From Ensifer sp. LCM 4579 (GTDB lineage Bacteria; Pseudomonadota; Alphaproteobacteria; Rhizobiales; Rhizobiaceae), in the NCBI RefSeq assembly GCF_001854885.1, contig NZ_MDDV01000006.1, forward strand, positions 62,001 through 126,000: a DNA stretch of 64,000 bases, in the 5' to 3' direction. Positions within the stretch are counted from its first letter, which is position 1, and each line of letters begins with the position of its first letter. Positions 43,430 to 52,343 of the stretch are shown here, one piece after another. The translations under genes were made by a program, and so were the position numbers. The notes below the pieces were generated by a model that was given only the letters and a program-made list of their open reading frames with translations, ran no database searches and was not told where the DNA came from.

Positions 43430-44857
43430 ATGGACACCCAACTCCTGATCGGATCGCGCTTCGAAGCCGGGACGGAAGCCGAGGAGCATATCCTGAACCC
43501 GAGAACGGGCGCCAGGATCCTCGACCTCGCCGAAGCCTCTCACGCGCAAATCGACGCGGCCGTCGACGCGGCCGACCGCGCCTTTACGAACTGGTCGCAG
43601 ACGACGCCCGCCGAACGTTCCTCCTATCTCCTGAAAATCGCCGATGCGATCGAGAGGCACGCCGACGATTTCGCAACGCTGGAAGCGTTGAACTGCGGCA
43701 AGCCGATCAGTGCGGTGAAGAACGACGAAATGCCGGCTATCATCGATTGCTGGCGCTTCTTCGCCGGCGCGGTGCGCAATTTGCATGCTCCGGCGGCGGG
43801 CGAGTATTTGCCTGGCCATACTTCGATGATCCGTCGCGACCCGATCGGCATCGTCGGATCGATCGCGCCGTGGAACTATCCGCTGATGATGATGGCCTGG
43901 AAGCTTGCGCCGGCGATCGCCGGCGGCAACACCGTCGTCTTCAAGCCGTCAGAGCAGACGCCCTTGACGGCATTGAAGCTGGCGCGGCTTCTGGCCGACA
44001 TCCTTCCCGAGGGCGTCGTAAACGTCATTGCCGGCCGCGGCGAAACGGTCGGCAACACGCTGATCAACCATCCGAAGATCACGATGGTGTCGATCACCGG
44101 CGACATTGCCACCGGCAAGAAGGTGCTTGCCGCCGCCGCCAAGACGGTGAAGCGCACCCATCTCGAACTCGGCGGCAAGGCGCCGGTCATCGTCTATGAC
44201 GATGCCGATCTCGAAGCGGTCGTCACCGGCATCCGCACCTTCGGCTACTACAATGCCGGCCAGGACTGCACTGCCGCCTGCCGCATCTATGCCGAGGACG
44301 GCATCTACGAAAAATTCGTCGCCGACCTTTCGTCAGCGGTCTCGACCATCAGGTACAATCTCGAAGACGACACCGAGAACGAGATCGGCCCCTTGATCTC
44401 GAAACGCCAGCGCGACCGCGTCGCGAGCTTCGTCGAAAGGGCGGCCGACCAGAAGCACGTCGAAATCACCACCGGCGGCCGTGCCGGCAGCGAGGACGGC
44501 TTCTTCTTCCAGCCGACGGTGGTTGCCGGCGCGACGCAGGAGGACGAAATCGTCCGCCGCGAAGTCTTCGGCCCGGTCGTCTCGGTGACGCGCTTTACCG
44601 ATAAGGATGACGTCATCGGTTGGGCGAACGACAGCGACTATGGCCTCGCCTCCTCCGTCTGGACGAAGGACATCGGCAAGGCGATGCGGGCCGCCTCCCG
44701 GCTGCAATATGGCTGCACCTGGATCAATACGCATTTCATGCTGACCAACGAGATGCCGCATGGCGGCGTCAAACAATCGGGCTACGGCAAGGATATGTCC
44801 GTCTACGCGCTGGAGGACTACACGGCCGTTCGCCACATCATGATCAATCACGGCTGA
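43430..44857 (+). CDS. patD: Gamma-aminobutyraldehyde dehydrogenase, PatD-like
   Basis: A 475-residue aldehyde dehydrogenase strongly resembling E. coli PatD (YdcW): [20 protein letters not shown], catalytic Cys280 in [13 protein letters not shown], general base Glu246 in [11 protein letters not shown], and the late [20 protein letters not shown]. PatD oxidises 4-aminobutanal, formed from putrescine, to GABA. It is the last enzyme of the ydcSTUV-patD-like operon, with an AAGGGAGAA site 10 nt upstream. Homologues also accept 4-trimethylaminobutanal, so a contribution to gamma-butyrobetaine formation is conceivable given the carnitine operon nearby. No putrescine aminotransferase is in the window. 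Confidence 0.9.
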   Translation: MDTQLLIGSRFEAGTEAEEHILNPRTGARILDLAEASHAQIDAAVDAADRAFTNWSQTTPAERSSYLLKIADAIERHADDFATLEALNCGKPISAVKNDEMPAIIDCWRFFAGAVRNLHAPAAGEYLPGHTSMIRRDPIGIVGSIAPWNYPLMMMAWKLAPAIAGGNTVVFKPSEQTPLTALKLARLLADILPEGVVNVIAGRGETVGNTLINHPKITMVSITGDIATGKKVLAAAAKTVKRTHLELGGKAPVIVYDDADLEAVVTGIRTFGYYNAGQDCTAACRIYAEDGIYEKFVADLSSAVSTIRYNLEDDTENEIGPLISKRQRDRVASFVERAADQKHVEITTGGRAGSEDGFFFQPTVVAGATQEDEIVRREVFGPVVSVTRFTDKDDVIGWANDSDYGLASSVWTKDIGKAMRAASRLQYGCTWINTHFMLTNEMPHGGVKQSGYGKDMSVYALEDYTAVRHIMINHG

Positions 44858-44878
44858 CACCCTCGGGAGGATATCGTC

Positions 44879-45370
44879 ATGAATCGCCGCCAAATGCTTG
44901 CCGCCATCGGCGCCGTGGGCCTGAGCGTCTGTTTTCATTCACCCTCGGCCCTTGCCGCCGACGCCGCCCCGGAGGTCGTTGCGGGCTATCTTGCCGCGTG
45001 GAACGCCCATGACTCGGCCAAGGCCGCGTCCTATTTCGCCGATGACGTCACCTATTATGACGCCTCCGTCGGCACGCCCGTGAACGGCAAGGATGCGGCC
45101 AGGTCCGGTGTCGTCGACAATTTCCTGAATGCCGTTCCCGACGCCGTCTGGACGATGAAAGGCGATCCGATCGTCGCCGGCGACCGGGTATCCTTTGAAT
45201 GGCAGTTTTCGGGCACCAACACCGGCGCCTGGAGTGACGGCACCGCCGCCACCGGCAAGAGCTTCAAGATCGATGGGGCTTCGATCTTTGTCGTCAAGGA
45301 CGGCAAGATCGCCGCGCAGAGCGATTATTACGATGCGCTCGGCTTCTACAAGCAACTCGGCTTGATGTAG
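44879..45370 (+). CDS. Secreted SnoaL/NTF2-like protein
   Basis: A 163-residue protein with an N-terminal export signal (MNRRQMLAAIGAVGLSV, NRR start resembling a weak Tat signal; cleavage near SALAAD). The mature part is an NTF2-like/SnoaL fold: EVVAGYLAAWNAHDSAKAASYFADDVTYY and a C-terminal FKIDGASIFVVKDGKIAAQSDYYD. Such domains bind small hydrophobic ligands or catalyse isomerisations; SnoaL-type Asp residues are present. It begins 22 bp after patD with a GGGAGG site, so it is likely co-transcribed. Function unknown. Confidence 0.75.
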   Translation: MNRRQMLAAIGAVGLSVCFHSPSALAADAAPEVVAGYLAAWNAHDSAKAASYFADDVTYYDASVGTPVNGKDAARSGVVDNFLNAVPDAVWTMKGDPIVAGDRVSFEWQFSGTNTGAWSDGTAATGKSFKIDGASIFVVKDGKIAAQSDYYDALGFYKQLGLM

Positions 45371-45442
45371 CCGCCGGCTGAGATCATCGGGACGGCCGCC
45401 AGCGTGCGCAGCCCAAGATCAGAAACCGCATCGGACCGCCGT

Positions 45443-46486
45443 TCAGGAGCAAGCGCCCGCACCAGCGGCGTCATGGAAGGAAACCAGCCTGCGGCGCCGG
45501 TCGTCCCAAAGCACGAGCCTGACGCATTTGAGGCTGTCCCGGAGGGTAATGCGGCCGATGCCGGCGAGTTGCGGATGGTCGCGCAGCACTTCCGGCAGGC
45601 GGTAGTAGGGAATCCGGCTGGACAGATGATGCACGTGATGGATGCCGATATTGCCGGTGAGCCACCGCAGCACCGGCGGAAGATCGTAATGCGAAGCCCC
45701 ATGCAGGGCCGCCTGGGGAAACCGCCAATCCTCGCCCGCCGACCAGTGGGTCTCCTCGAATTGGTGCTGGACATAGAAGAGCCAAACGCCGGCTGCACCT
45801 GCGATCAGCACGACCGGAAGGTGGATCAGGAGAAAGGTCGCCAAACCGACGGTCCACACCATCAAGGCGGCCAGCGCGGCAATCGCTATATTCGTCGCCA
45901 TGGTCGAAATCCAAGGCAGAGCACCCGCGTTCATCATCCCGAACGGCAGCCGCTGCTTGAATAGAAAGAGCCAGGCTGGCCCGATGCCGAACATGACAAG
46001 CGGGTGCCGGTACAGCCGGTAGCCGAGGCGCCTTATCGGCGAAAGGCCACGGTATTCGGCGATCGTCAGCGTGGTGATGTCACCAACCCCACGTTCCTCG
46101 AGATTGCCTGCAGTCGCATGGTGGGCGGCGTGTGCACGCCTCCAATAGTCATAAGGGGTCAGGGTCAGGACCCCAAGCAGGCGGCCGGTCCAGTCATCGA
46201 GCCCGCGCCGGGCAAAGAACGACCCGTGGCCGCAATCGTGCTGGATCATGAACAGCCTGAGCAGGAAGGCGCTGGCAGGAAGGATTGCGATGAGCCCCGG
46301 CCAGATGCTGTTGGCCAGCGAAAAGCAGGCAGCGGCCCAGAAGATGGCGAAAGGGATCAGAGTGACGAACAGTTCGAAGGCGCTGCGCCCTAAGCGGGGC
46401 TGTCGGTATTTCGCCAGCGTCTTCACCCACGCTCCAGCATTGTCTTCAACCCGTGAAGCGGGTGGATAGGCATGTGCGTTCATCAT
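45443..46486 (-). CDS. Membrane fatty-acid desaturase
   Basis: A 347-residue di-iron membrane desaturase with all three histidine boxes: HDCGHGSF, HAAHH (in RRAHAAHHATAG) and HHVHH (in NIGIHHVHHLSSR). Hydrophobic pairs around them (FELFVTLIPFAIFWAAACF, GLATFLLIHLPVVLIAGAAG) give four or more membrane passes. It inserts a double bond in an acyl chain of membrane lipid, resembling delta-12/omega-type DesA enzymes. I chose the ATG at 46486, whose ribosome site is weak; the family core starts soon after. It lies 178 bp downstream of a cold-shock gene on the same strand, fitting a role in cold adaptation of membranes. Confidence 0.85.
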   Translation of the reverse strand: MMNAHAYPPASRVEDNAGAWVKTLAKYRQPRLGRSAFELFVTLIPFAIFWAAACFSLANSIWPGLIAILPASAFLLRLFMIQHDCGHGSFFARRGLDDWTGRLLGVLTLTPYDYWRRAHAAHHATAGNLEERGVGDITTLTIAEYRGLSPIRRLGYRLYRHPLVMFGIGPAWLFLFKQRLPFGMMNAGALPWISTMATNIAIAALAALMVWTVGLATFLLIHLPVVLIAGAAGVWLFYVQHQFEETHWSAGEDWRFPQAALHGASHYDLPPVLRWLTGNIGIHHVHHLSSRIPYYRLPEVLRDHPQLAGIGRITLRDSLKCVRLVLWDDRRRRLVSFHDAAGAGACS

Positions 46487-46664
46487 AACCGGTCCGTTTT
46501 TTGCTCGCCCCACGATCATCTGTCGGGGCAATAGCTGCGCCCGCCCGTGGGCGCAGGTGTTGGAGTAGCCGTCGGCGCCTTGAAAAAGGTCAGACATGCG
46601 CCTGGCCCTTTCGAACGTCTTGCCGCCATGCCAGTACATCCGTGGTCATCAGCGGCGAAAGGCG

Positions 46665-46874
46665 TCAAGCAGCGCGGAGCCGGCCTGCGGACATCTTGCC
46701 CGACTTGTTGTCACGCTCAAGCTCGAAGCCGAGTTTCTGACCTTCGACAATCGAATTCATGCCAGCGCGTTCAACAGCGGAGATGTGCACGAACACATCG
46801 GCGCTGCCGTCGTCAGGCTGAATGAAGCCGAAGCCCTTGGTGGAATTGAACCATTTAACTGTGCCAGTGGTCAT
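46665..46874 (-). CDS. Cold-shock protein, CspA family
   Basis: A 69-residue single cold-shock domain: [21 protein letters not shown] with RNP1 (KGFGFI) and RNP2 (VFVHIS), the complete CspA length. It binds single-stranded RNA/DNA and acts as an RNA chaperone. The ATG at 46874 has an AAAGGG site. The C-terminus (MSAGRLRAA) is somewhat divergent from the usual KGPQAANV-type ending. Confidence 0.93.
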   Translation of the reverse strand: MTTGTVKWFNSTKGFGFIQPDDGSADVFVHISAVERAGMNSIVEGQKLGFELERDNKSGKMSAGRLRAA

Positions 46875-47241
46875 AACGAACCCTTTCTTAGCAACATTGA
46901 TCACCGCTGGGCGACGCACAGCGGGGTTTCGACTTTTGAGAGAGGGAAGTTCGTCAAGAGACGCGCAAGGCGCTGCAAAAACAAATATCGGCAAACAAAG
47001 TGTCGATGCTCCCTCATAGACGAGGGCGGGGGTCACGTCAACTTTTTGTTTTCAGAAGAGAGGAATGCAACCTTTAGCTGCAGAACGTAAACGGGTCGCC
47101 CTACCGGAAACTGTCCGGCGTTCAGCACATCCTGTATGTTTCCTATTCAAAAGCGCTACAGCAAGCTTTGGCCCGTTCCAGAATGTCCGAAACGGTTTGG
47201 AAAACGCTGACCAACCCTTGCGAGCCCGGGAGCAATCAACG
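46875..47241 (-). other. 367-bp gap: leader and promoter of the cold-shock gene
   Basis: AT-richer than the surroundings. It should hold the cspA promoter and the long 5' untranslated leader typical of this family, on the minus strand. I could not define the start point. No separate gene is supported. Confidence 0.45.
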
Positions 47242-47508
47242 TCACGATTCGACCAAGATCACTATGGACTCCGGCACCACCCCATCATAGGCCATCGCAT
47301 CGGCAGCCGCCTCGCTCTGCATAGCTTTCGTCATGGCGTCCATATCCGGAACGTCCATAAGAACGGCCACCCGGGTCGGATCCCGTGGATCAACGAATGT
47401 TCGAATGTTGGTCACGCCGAGTGGACCGAAAAGCTCTTTGCGCTTCGGTGAGTTGAGCCAGTGTTCCACGCCCTTTGTGATATTGTGGTGGGCAACAATT
47501 GTCGGCAT
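47242..47508 (-). CDS. Small hypothetical protein (88 aa)
   Basis: I do not recognise a named family. The sequence MPTIVAHHNITKGVEHWLNS continues to a C-terminal VPESIVILVES; the alternation of strands and amphipathic helices (RVAVLMDVPDMDAMTKAMQS) is reminiscent of small dimeric alpha/beta-barrel domains such as ABM. The ATG at 47508 has GGGGAGG with 6-nt spacing, a strong argument that it is translated. It stands alone on the minus strand between cspA and the gluconokinase operon, 223 bp from the latter. Confidence 0.6.
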   Translation of the reverse strand: MPTIVAHHNITKGVEHWLNSPKRKELFGPLGVTNIRTFVDPRDPTRVAVLMDVPDMDAMTKAMQSEAAADAMAYDGVVPESIVILVES

Positions 47509-47731
47509 TTGCATCCTCCCCATTGTGACGTGGAAGTCCGACGTCAACCAAGAGTGCCGCGATCCATCCACGTCGAGCCACGGAACTCCCAATCAGTTGG
47601 ACTGTCAAGCGCACGTCGTCAGCGGGGCAATCAGGGGGCAGAACGATCTGGAAACGGCGATTCCTGACGATCGACCTCAATAAATTGGACATCTATCATC
47701 AGCACCGTCGGCTGTCCCGCACCTTGGCAGA

Positions 47732-48250
47732 CTACCACCCGACCGGTCCCATTTCAGGGGTACCAAGCGTGAGAGCATTCTCGGCCGACGACAGCAGGAG
47801 CGGCAGGTTCGCCGTGCCGTCCAGTGTCGCGCCAAACTCGTCGGGAGCCAACGGCTCGAGCGTTGCCAGCTGACTGTCCAGCAAGGATGCCGGCATGAAA
47901 TGTCGGCGGGATGACATTCGTTCCAACAGGATCTCGCGGGCAACCTCGATGTGCAGAAAGAAGACCGCATTGGCCATGGAAAGCCGCTGCCTGTAGGTGC
48001 GCTTGAGCGCGGAGCAAGACACGACTGCGCCTTCGGCATGCTGCTGGATAGTGTGAGAGATCCGGTCCAGCCAGGGCCAGCGCATGTCATCGTCGAGCGC
48101 AAACCCGTTTCGCATCTGCTCGACATTCTCCGCCGGGTGCAACGCGTCACCCTCTACGAACGGAAGCCCCAGCCTGTCGGCCAAGCGGGCGCCGACAGTC
48201 GATTTTCCACAACCGCTGACGCCCATGACGACGATGCGACGCGCACTCAT
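47732..48250 (-). CDS. gntK: Gluconokinase
   Basis: A 172-residue P-loop kinase: GVSGCGKSTVG Walker A, DALHPAENVEQMRNG substrate loop, DDDMRWPWLDRI, SCSALKRTYRQRL and SRRHFMPASLLDSQLATLE, all typical of GntK. It phosphorylates D-gluconate, or a related sugar acid, with ATP at the 6-position. The ATG at 48250 overlaps the TRAP DctM stop by 4 bp, so kinase and importer are coupled. A longer in-frame reading through the dctM region is an overlap artefact. Confidence 0.9.
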   Translation of the reverse strand: MSARRIVVMGVSGCGKSTVGARLADRLGLPFVEGDALHPAENVEQMRNGFALDDDMRWPWLDRISHTIQQHAEGAVVSCSALKRTYRQRLSMANAVFFLHIEVAREILLERMSSRRHFMPASLLDSQLATLEPLAPDEFGATLDGTANLPLLLSSAENALTLGTPEMGPVGW

Positions 48251-49521
48251 TGGATCAGCCAGCTGATGGGCAGCATGACGATCTCGGGAAAGGCTGCGAT
48301 CATGACCAGAACGACGAGATTGACCCCGTAGAACGGCATTGCCGCGGCGACCAGGCGTGGCGTCGGGACCTTGGAGACGTAGGCTGCTGCAAACAGGCAT
48401 GTTCCGACCGGCGGTGTGGCCAAGCCAACGGCAAGACAGGCAACCATGTAGATCAGGAAATGCATGGGGTCCACACCCGCCGCGACGGCGGCCGGCATCA
48501 GCACGGGGATCAGCATCAGTGCCGCTGCAACGATGTCCATCAGCATGCCAACGATGATGAAGATGAGCCCCATCAGCATCAGCGTCATGAACGGCGAACC
48601 ACCGAAGATCGACAGGAAGCCGGAAGCCTTCTGCGGCAGGAGGTCGACGGTGAACACGAAGGTCGCTGCGCTCGCCACCATCAGGATGAGAAGGACCGAG
48701 CCGGCCAGCCTGCCCGACACGATGGCGAGTTCCACGATATCCTTGAAACCGATCTCCCGGTGCACGAAGCCGGCCACGATGATCGTATAGAGCACCGCCA
48801 GGCCGGCCGCCTCGGTTGGGGTCACAATGCCCGAGAACATGCCGGTCAGGATGATGATCGGCGCGCCGACGGACGGCAATGCGCGAAACAGGGCGCGCGC
48901 CGAATGGCGCATGCTGAAGGTGGTGATCGCACCGTAGCCCTTCCGGCGCGAGACGATCGTGTTGTAGATCGCCAGGGCGACCGCCAGCAGAAGGCCGGGT
49001 CCAAGTCCTCCGGCCAGCGCCGCGCCGACAGACTGTCCGGCAGATGCGGCCGCAACGATGATCAGGATCGACGGCGGCACCAGCGTCGCCAGTGTCGAGG
49101 TGATCAGGGTCAGGGCCGCGGAATAAGGCCTCGGATAGCCGCGCGACGTCATGGAGCGGATGGTGATCGGCCCGAGACTGGCGATGTCTGCAACGGAAGA
49201 CCCGGAAATCCCGCCGAACACGAAGCTCGAGGCGATGTTGACGTGGCCGACACCCCCGGGCAGCCGGCCGACCAAAGCCTCGGCGGCGTCGAAAATCCGT
49301 TCCGATAGCCCTCCGCGCTCCATGATCTGACCGGCGAGGATGAAGAGTGGTACCGCGATCAGCAGAAACGAGTTTATGGATGTGGCCATCGACTGGGTAA
49401 TCATCGACAGCGGCAGATCGAACCACCACAGCGTTACGGCCGACGCCAGACCCAGCGCGACGGAAAGCGGAACATCGAGCAGCGCCAGGAGCGCGAATAC
49501 TGCAATCAGCGTATAGCTCAT
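48247..49521 (-). CDS. TRAP transporter large permease, DctM family (second system)
   Basis: A 424-residue polytopic membrane protein of the SiaM/DctM standard length: PLFILAGQIMERGGLSERIFD, IASSFVFGGISGSSVADIASLG, LVPPSILIIVAAASAGQSVG, GMLMDIVAAALMLIPVLMP and TPPVGTCLFAAAYVSKVP. Coupled to dctQ (4-bp overlap) and gntK (4-bp overlap). Confidence 0.92.
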   Translation of the reverse strand: MSYTLIAVFALLALLDVPLSVALGLASAVTLWWFDLPLSMITQSMATSINSFLLIAVPLFILAGQIMERGGLSERIFDAAEALVGRLPGGVGHVNIASSFVFGGISGSSVADIASLGPITIRSMTSRGYPRPYSAALTLITSTLATLVPPSILIIVAAASAGQSVGAALAGGLGPGLLLAVALAIYNTIVSRRKGYGAITTFSMRHSARALFRALPSVGAPIIILTGMFSGIVTPTEAAGLAVLYTIIVAGFVHREIGFKDIVELAIVSGRLAGSVLLILMVASAATFVFTVDLLPQKASGFLSIFGGSPFMTLMLMGLIFIIVGMLMDIVAAALMLIPVLMPAAVAAGVDPMHFLIYMVACLAVGLATPPVGTCLFAAAYVSKVPTPRLVAAAMPFYGVNLVVLVMIAAFPEIVMLPISWLIQ

Positions 49522-50030
49522 TTGACGGCTCCTTCCCGATTGCCGATGACCGCGACAGAGATGTCGTGCTCATCGCCTTGCGCGATGGCGTTGACAACAG
49601 TTCCGAGAATGGCGAGACCGGCGCCAAGAACGAGCGGCAGGGTCGTCAGCCACATTCCGATCTGGAGGATGGCCGATTCCTCCCCAAACCTGATCTGCTG
49701 GACCATGAGATGCCAGCCCTGCCAGGTGACGATCCCGAACAGCATCGTTGCGCTGGCGGCCGGGATGAGCCGATAGGCGACGCGCACCGAGGCCGGTATC
49801 AGGCCGGTCAGGAAGTTGAGCGCCGGATGCTGACCGTTACGGAAACCGGCCGCAAGCCCGAGCCATATGGTCCAGATGAAGAGGAATCGCGAGAGCTCTT
49901 CGGTCCAGGCCACGGAATGTCCAACAAGGCGAGAGCCGACCTGCAGCGCAATCAGCACGACCATGCTGATCACCGCGACGAGCAGGGCGGCATCGACCAC
50001 CCGCCAGATGATCTTGTCCAGGAATTGCAT
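49518..50030 (-). CDS. TRAP transporter small permease, DctQ family (second system)
   Basis: A 170-residue membrane protein with four hydrophobic segments (AALLVAVISMVVLIALQV at the start, LSRFLFIWTIWLGLAAGF, then LIPAASATMLFGIVTW and LTTLPLVLGAGLAILG). The charged C-terminal tail (QGDEHDISVAVIGNREG) is usual. It lies between the binding protein and DctM in the order P-Q-M. Confidence 0.88.
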   Translation of the reverse strand: MQFLDKIIWRVVDAALLVAVISMVVLIALQVGSRLVGHSVAWTEELSRFLFIWTIWLGLAAGFRNGQHPALNFLTGLIPASVRVAYRLIPAASATMLFGIVTWQGWHLMVQQIRFGEESAILQIGMWLTTLPLVLGAGLAILGTVVNAIAQGDEHDISVAVIGNREGAVK

Positions 50031-50079
50031 GACGTCCTCTTTCTGGCGAACCGGGGCGCCGAAGCGCCCCGCAATCGCA

Positions 50080-51105
50080 TCAGTGCGCCTTCACGAAGTC
50101 GATGCTCTTCTGCATGAAGTCGGCACCGATCTTCTCCTCGAACTCGCCATAGATGCCCCGAGCGATCTCCTGAACCTTCTCAAGCTCTCCTTCGGCGAAC
50201 TCGTTCACCTGCATTCCCTTTTCCTTCAGCTTGCCGATGATTTGCTCTTCCTGCCGGATCTCTTCGGCATCATGCTCGGAAATCATCTGTTCGGCTGCCT
50301 TCTGGACGGCGTCCTGGTGTTCCTCGGGGATCCTGGCCCAGGCAGTCGACGAAAGCCCAAGAAGAAAGCTGTCGGCGAGATGCTGGGTCATGTTGAGCTG
50401 GCCCTGAACCTCGTACAGACGGTTGTTGTACGGGACCTCGACCGGATTTTCCTGACCGTCGATCGCCTTGAGCTGCAAAGCGGAATAGACCTCGGAGAAG
50501 GCCATGGGCGTCGGGTTGGCACCCAGCGCCTGGAACAGACGCACGAACAGCGGATTGTTGGGCGTGCGCAGGGTTAGCCCGTTGAAATCCTCCGCCTTGG
50601 TGATCGCCCGGTCGCGCGTCGTCACATCGCGGAAGGTCCGCAGGAAGAAGCCGAGCCCCTTGATGTTCAGACGATCCAGCGAGGTCAGCAGTTCCTGACC
50701 GGGCTCGCCGGCGAGGTAGGCCTTCAACTGATCGTAGTTCGAGAACAGGTAAGGCAAGGAGATGGCGTTCATCTTCGGCTCGAATGAGGCGTAGACGGAC
50801 GTCGCCAGGATCAGTCCGTCCAGAGCGCCCGAGCCAAGCTGATTGATGGCCGCATTCTGATCCTTGCCGTAGAGCACACCGTCCGGAAACACCTGGATGG
50901 TCACCTCGCCCGCGGTCTTCTCGTCAACGAGCTCAGCGAACCGGGTTGCGGCGCGACCGACGGAGCTGTCCGCAGGATCCGGCACGGCCAGGCGAAGCGA
51001 CGTCTGTGCGAAGGACGGCGCGGCAATCCCGCAACCGGCTGCAATCAGCGTGGCCACGGCAATCCCCCGCATGACGGCGCGACGGGTGGCGTTGAGTTTC
51101 TTCAT
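50080..51105 (-). CDS. TRAP transporter substrate-binding protein, DctP family (second system)
   Basis: A 341-residue Sec-exported receptor (signal GIAVATLIAAGCGIAAPSFAQ). Signatures: VGRAATRFAELVDEKTAGEVTIQVFPDG, LGSGALDGLILA, and the DFNGLTLRTPNNPLF region with the conserved carboxylate-binding arginine. Belongs to the DctP group that binds sugar acids such as gluconate, glucuronate or galactonate. With gluconokinase at the end of the operon the ligand is probably an aldonic acid; this is context inference. Confidence 0.88.
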   Translation of the reverse strand: MKKLNATRRAVMRGIAVATLIAAGCGIAAPSFAQTSLRLAVPDPADSSVGRAATRFAELVDEKTAGEVTIQVFPDGVLYGKDQNAAINQLGSGALDGLILATSVYASFEPKMNAISLPYLFSNYDQLKAYLAGEPGQELLTSLDRLNIKGLGFFLRTFRDVTTRDRAITKAEDFNGLTLRTPNNPLFVRLFQALGANPTPMAFSEVYSALQLKAIDGQENPVEVPYNNRLYEVQGQLNMTQHLADSFLLGLSSTAWARIPEEHQDAVQKAAEQMISEHDAEEIRQEEQIIGKLKEKGMQVNEFAEGELEKVQEIARGIYGEFEEKIGADFMQKSIDFVKAH

Positions 51106-51132
51106 GATCGGGTCTCCTCCCTTTTTCCAAAT

Positions 51133-52038
51133 TCAGTCGTGCAGGGGACTGCCCGAGGGCAGTCTCCCGTTCCGACGTTTGAGTTCAAGTATCAGCGCCG
51201 AATGATCGAGGTCTCCACCTCCATGATCGACCAGTGACGTGAACAGTCCATCCGCGAGCCGAAGGACCGGCAGTTCGAGGTTCAGCGCCGCGGCCACGTC
51301 GAGTGCCGCGCTGGTATCCTTGATCTGGTATTTCGCAGGACCGCCCGGCACGAAGTCGCCTTCGATCATGCGCTGGCCATGCAGCTCGAGAATTCGCGAC
51401 GAGGCGAAACCAGCCAGCATCGCTTCGCGCACCTTGGCCGGATCGGCCCCACCCTCCTCTGCCATCAACATGGCCTCGGAAACGGCGGCGATCGTGCTTG
51501 CAACCAGAAGCTGGTTGATCAGCTTTGCCAACGCCCCGGTTCCGGTGGGTCCGATATGCACCACCCGGCCCATCGATGAAAGAACCGGATTGGCCGCGCG
51601 GACGTCTTCGATGTCGCCGCCCGCCATGATCGACAAGGTGCCGGCCTTCGCCGCCGGAACTCCGCCGGAAACAGGTGCATCCAGCCAGCGGAGCCCCAGG
51701 GTTCTGGCCTTGTGAGCCATGGCCTGCGCCTCGGCCATGCCGATTGAGGACATGACGATCAGCAGCGCGTTCTTGCGCATGGCGCGCGCGGCACCTTCGG
51801 GACCGAAGAGAATGTCGTCGCAGACGGAACCGGATGACAGCATCACCACGACCCAATCGGCGTCGATGACAGCGCGTGCCGCCTTGCTGACGATGCCGGC
51901 TCCCATTTCGGCAAGTGACTGCGTCTTGTCGGCGCTGCGGTTCCATAGCGTGACATCGAAGCCGGATGCGACCAGGTTGGCCGCCATCGGCCCGCCCATC
52001 AGACCGGTACCAAGCACGGCAACATTTCCTCTGCTCAT
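51133..52038 (-). CDS. Beta-hydroxyacid dehydrogenase (HIBADH/LtnD-like)
   Basis: A 301-residue NAD(P) enzyme: GTGLMGGPMAANLVASGFDV dinucleotide loop, substrate signature LDAPVSGGVPAAKAGTLSI, and the catalytic lysine in GTGALAKLINQLLV. The family includes 3-hydroxyisobutyrate, tartronate-semialdehyde and L-threonate dehydrogenases. In this sugar-acid operon it could oxidise the imported acid or reduce a semialdehyde. Its start overlaps the ABM gene by 4 bp. Confidence 0.88.
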   Translation of the reverse strand: MSRGNVAVLGTGLMGGPMAANLVASGFDVTLWNRSADKTQSLAEMGAGIVSKAARAVIDADWVVVMLSSGSVCDDILFGPEGAARAMRKNALLIVMSSIGMAEAQAMAHKARTLGLRWLDAPVSGGVPAAKAGTLSIMAGGDIEDVRAANPVLSSMGRVVHIGPTGTGALAKLINQLLVASTIAAVSEAMLMAEEGGADPAKVREAMLAGFASSRILELHGQRMIEGDFVPGGPAKYQIKDTSAALDVAAALNLELPVLRLADGLFTSLVDHGGGDLDHSALILELKRRNGRLPSGSPLHD

Positions 52039-52343
52039 CGCCCGGTCCTCAAAGCTGCAACGCGTTCGAAGAAGCCGACCGGCCCTTCCGTAACAAGGCC
52101 CAGGGCCTGCCGGAAGCGCGCCAGATGCGCGGTCTTCAGATGCGCTTCGAAGGCGGCCCGGTCGTCATAGACCTCGTAGAACATCACCTTGATCGGCGAC
52201 GCGCTGCGGTCGATGAAGACATCGAACTGGCGGCATCCGGGTTCCTTGGCGAGCGAGGTCGACGCGTCGTCCCTGGCAGCCTCCAGAAAGGCCTCCAGAC
52301 GATCCTCGGTTACGTCGAACTGCGGCAGGACAACGTAGCTCAT
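52035..52343 (-). CDS. Antibiotic-biosynthesis-monooxygenase-fold protein
   Basis: A 102-residue dimeric alpha/beta-barrel domain: YVVLPQFDVTEDRLEAFLEAA, KEPGCRQFDVFIDRSASPIK, FYEVYDDRAAFEAHLKTAH are ABM/YgiN/LsrG signatures. Members include monooxygenases, aldose isomerase-like and autoinducer-processing enzymes. It is coupled by 4-bp overlaps to the genes on both sides, so it must serve the same pathway; a mutarotase or isomerase role on a sugar-derived compound would fit but is unproved. Confidence 0.8.
   Translation of the reverse strand: MSYVVLPQFDVTEDRLEAFLEAARDDASTSLAKEPGCRQFDVFIDRSASPIKVMFYEVYDDRAAFEAHLKTAHLARFRQALGLVTEGPVGFFERVAALRTGR

Noticed and set aside
46596-47090. 164-codon plus open frame across the cold-shock gene
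   Set aside because: Antisense to a canonical CspA coding sequence.
47732-49627. 631-residue reading that appears to fuse an unknown protein to gluconokinase
   Set aside because: Its first ~458 residues read the TRAP dctM gene in the wrong frame; the kinase has its own ATG at 48250 overlapping the dctM stop.
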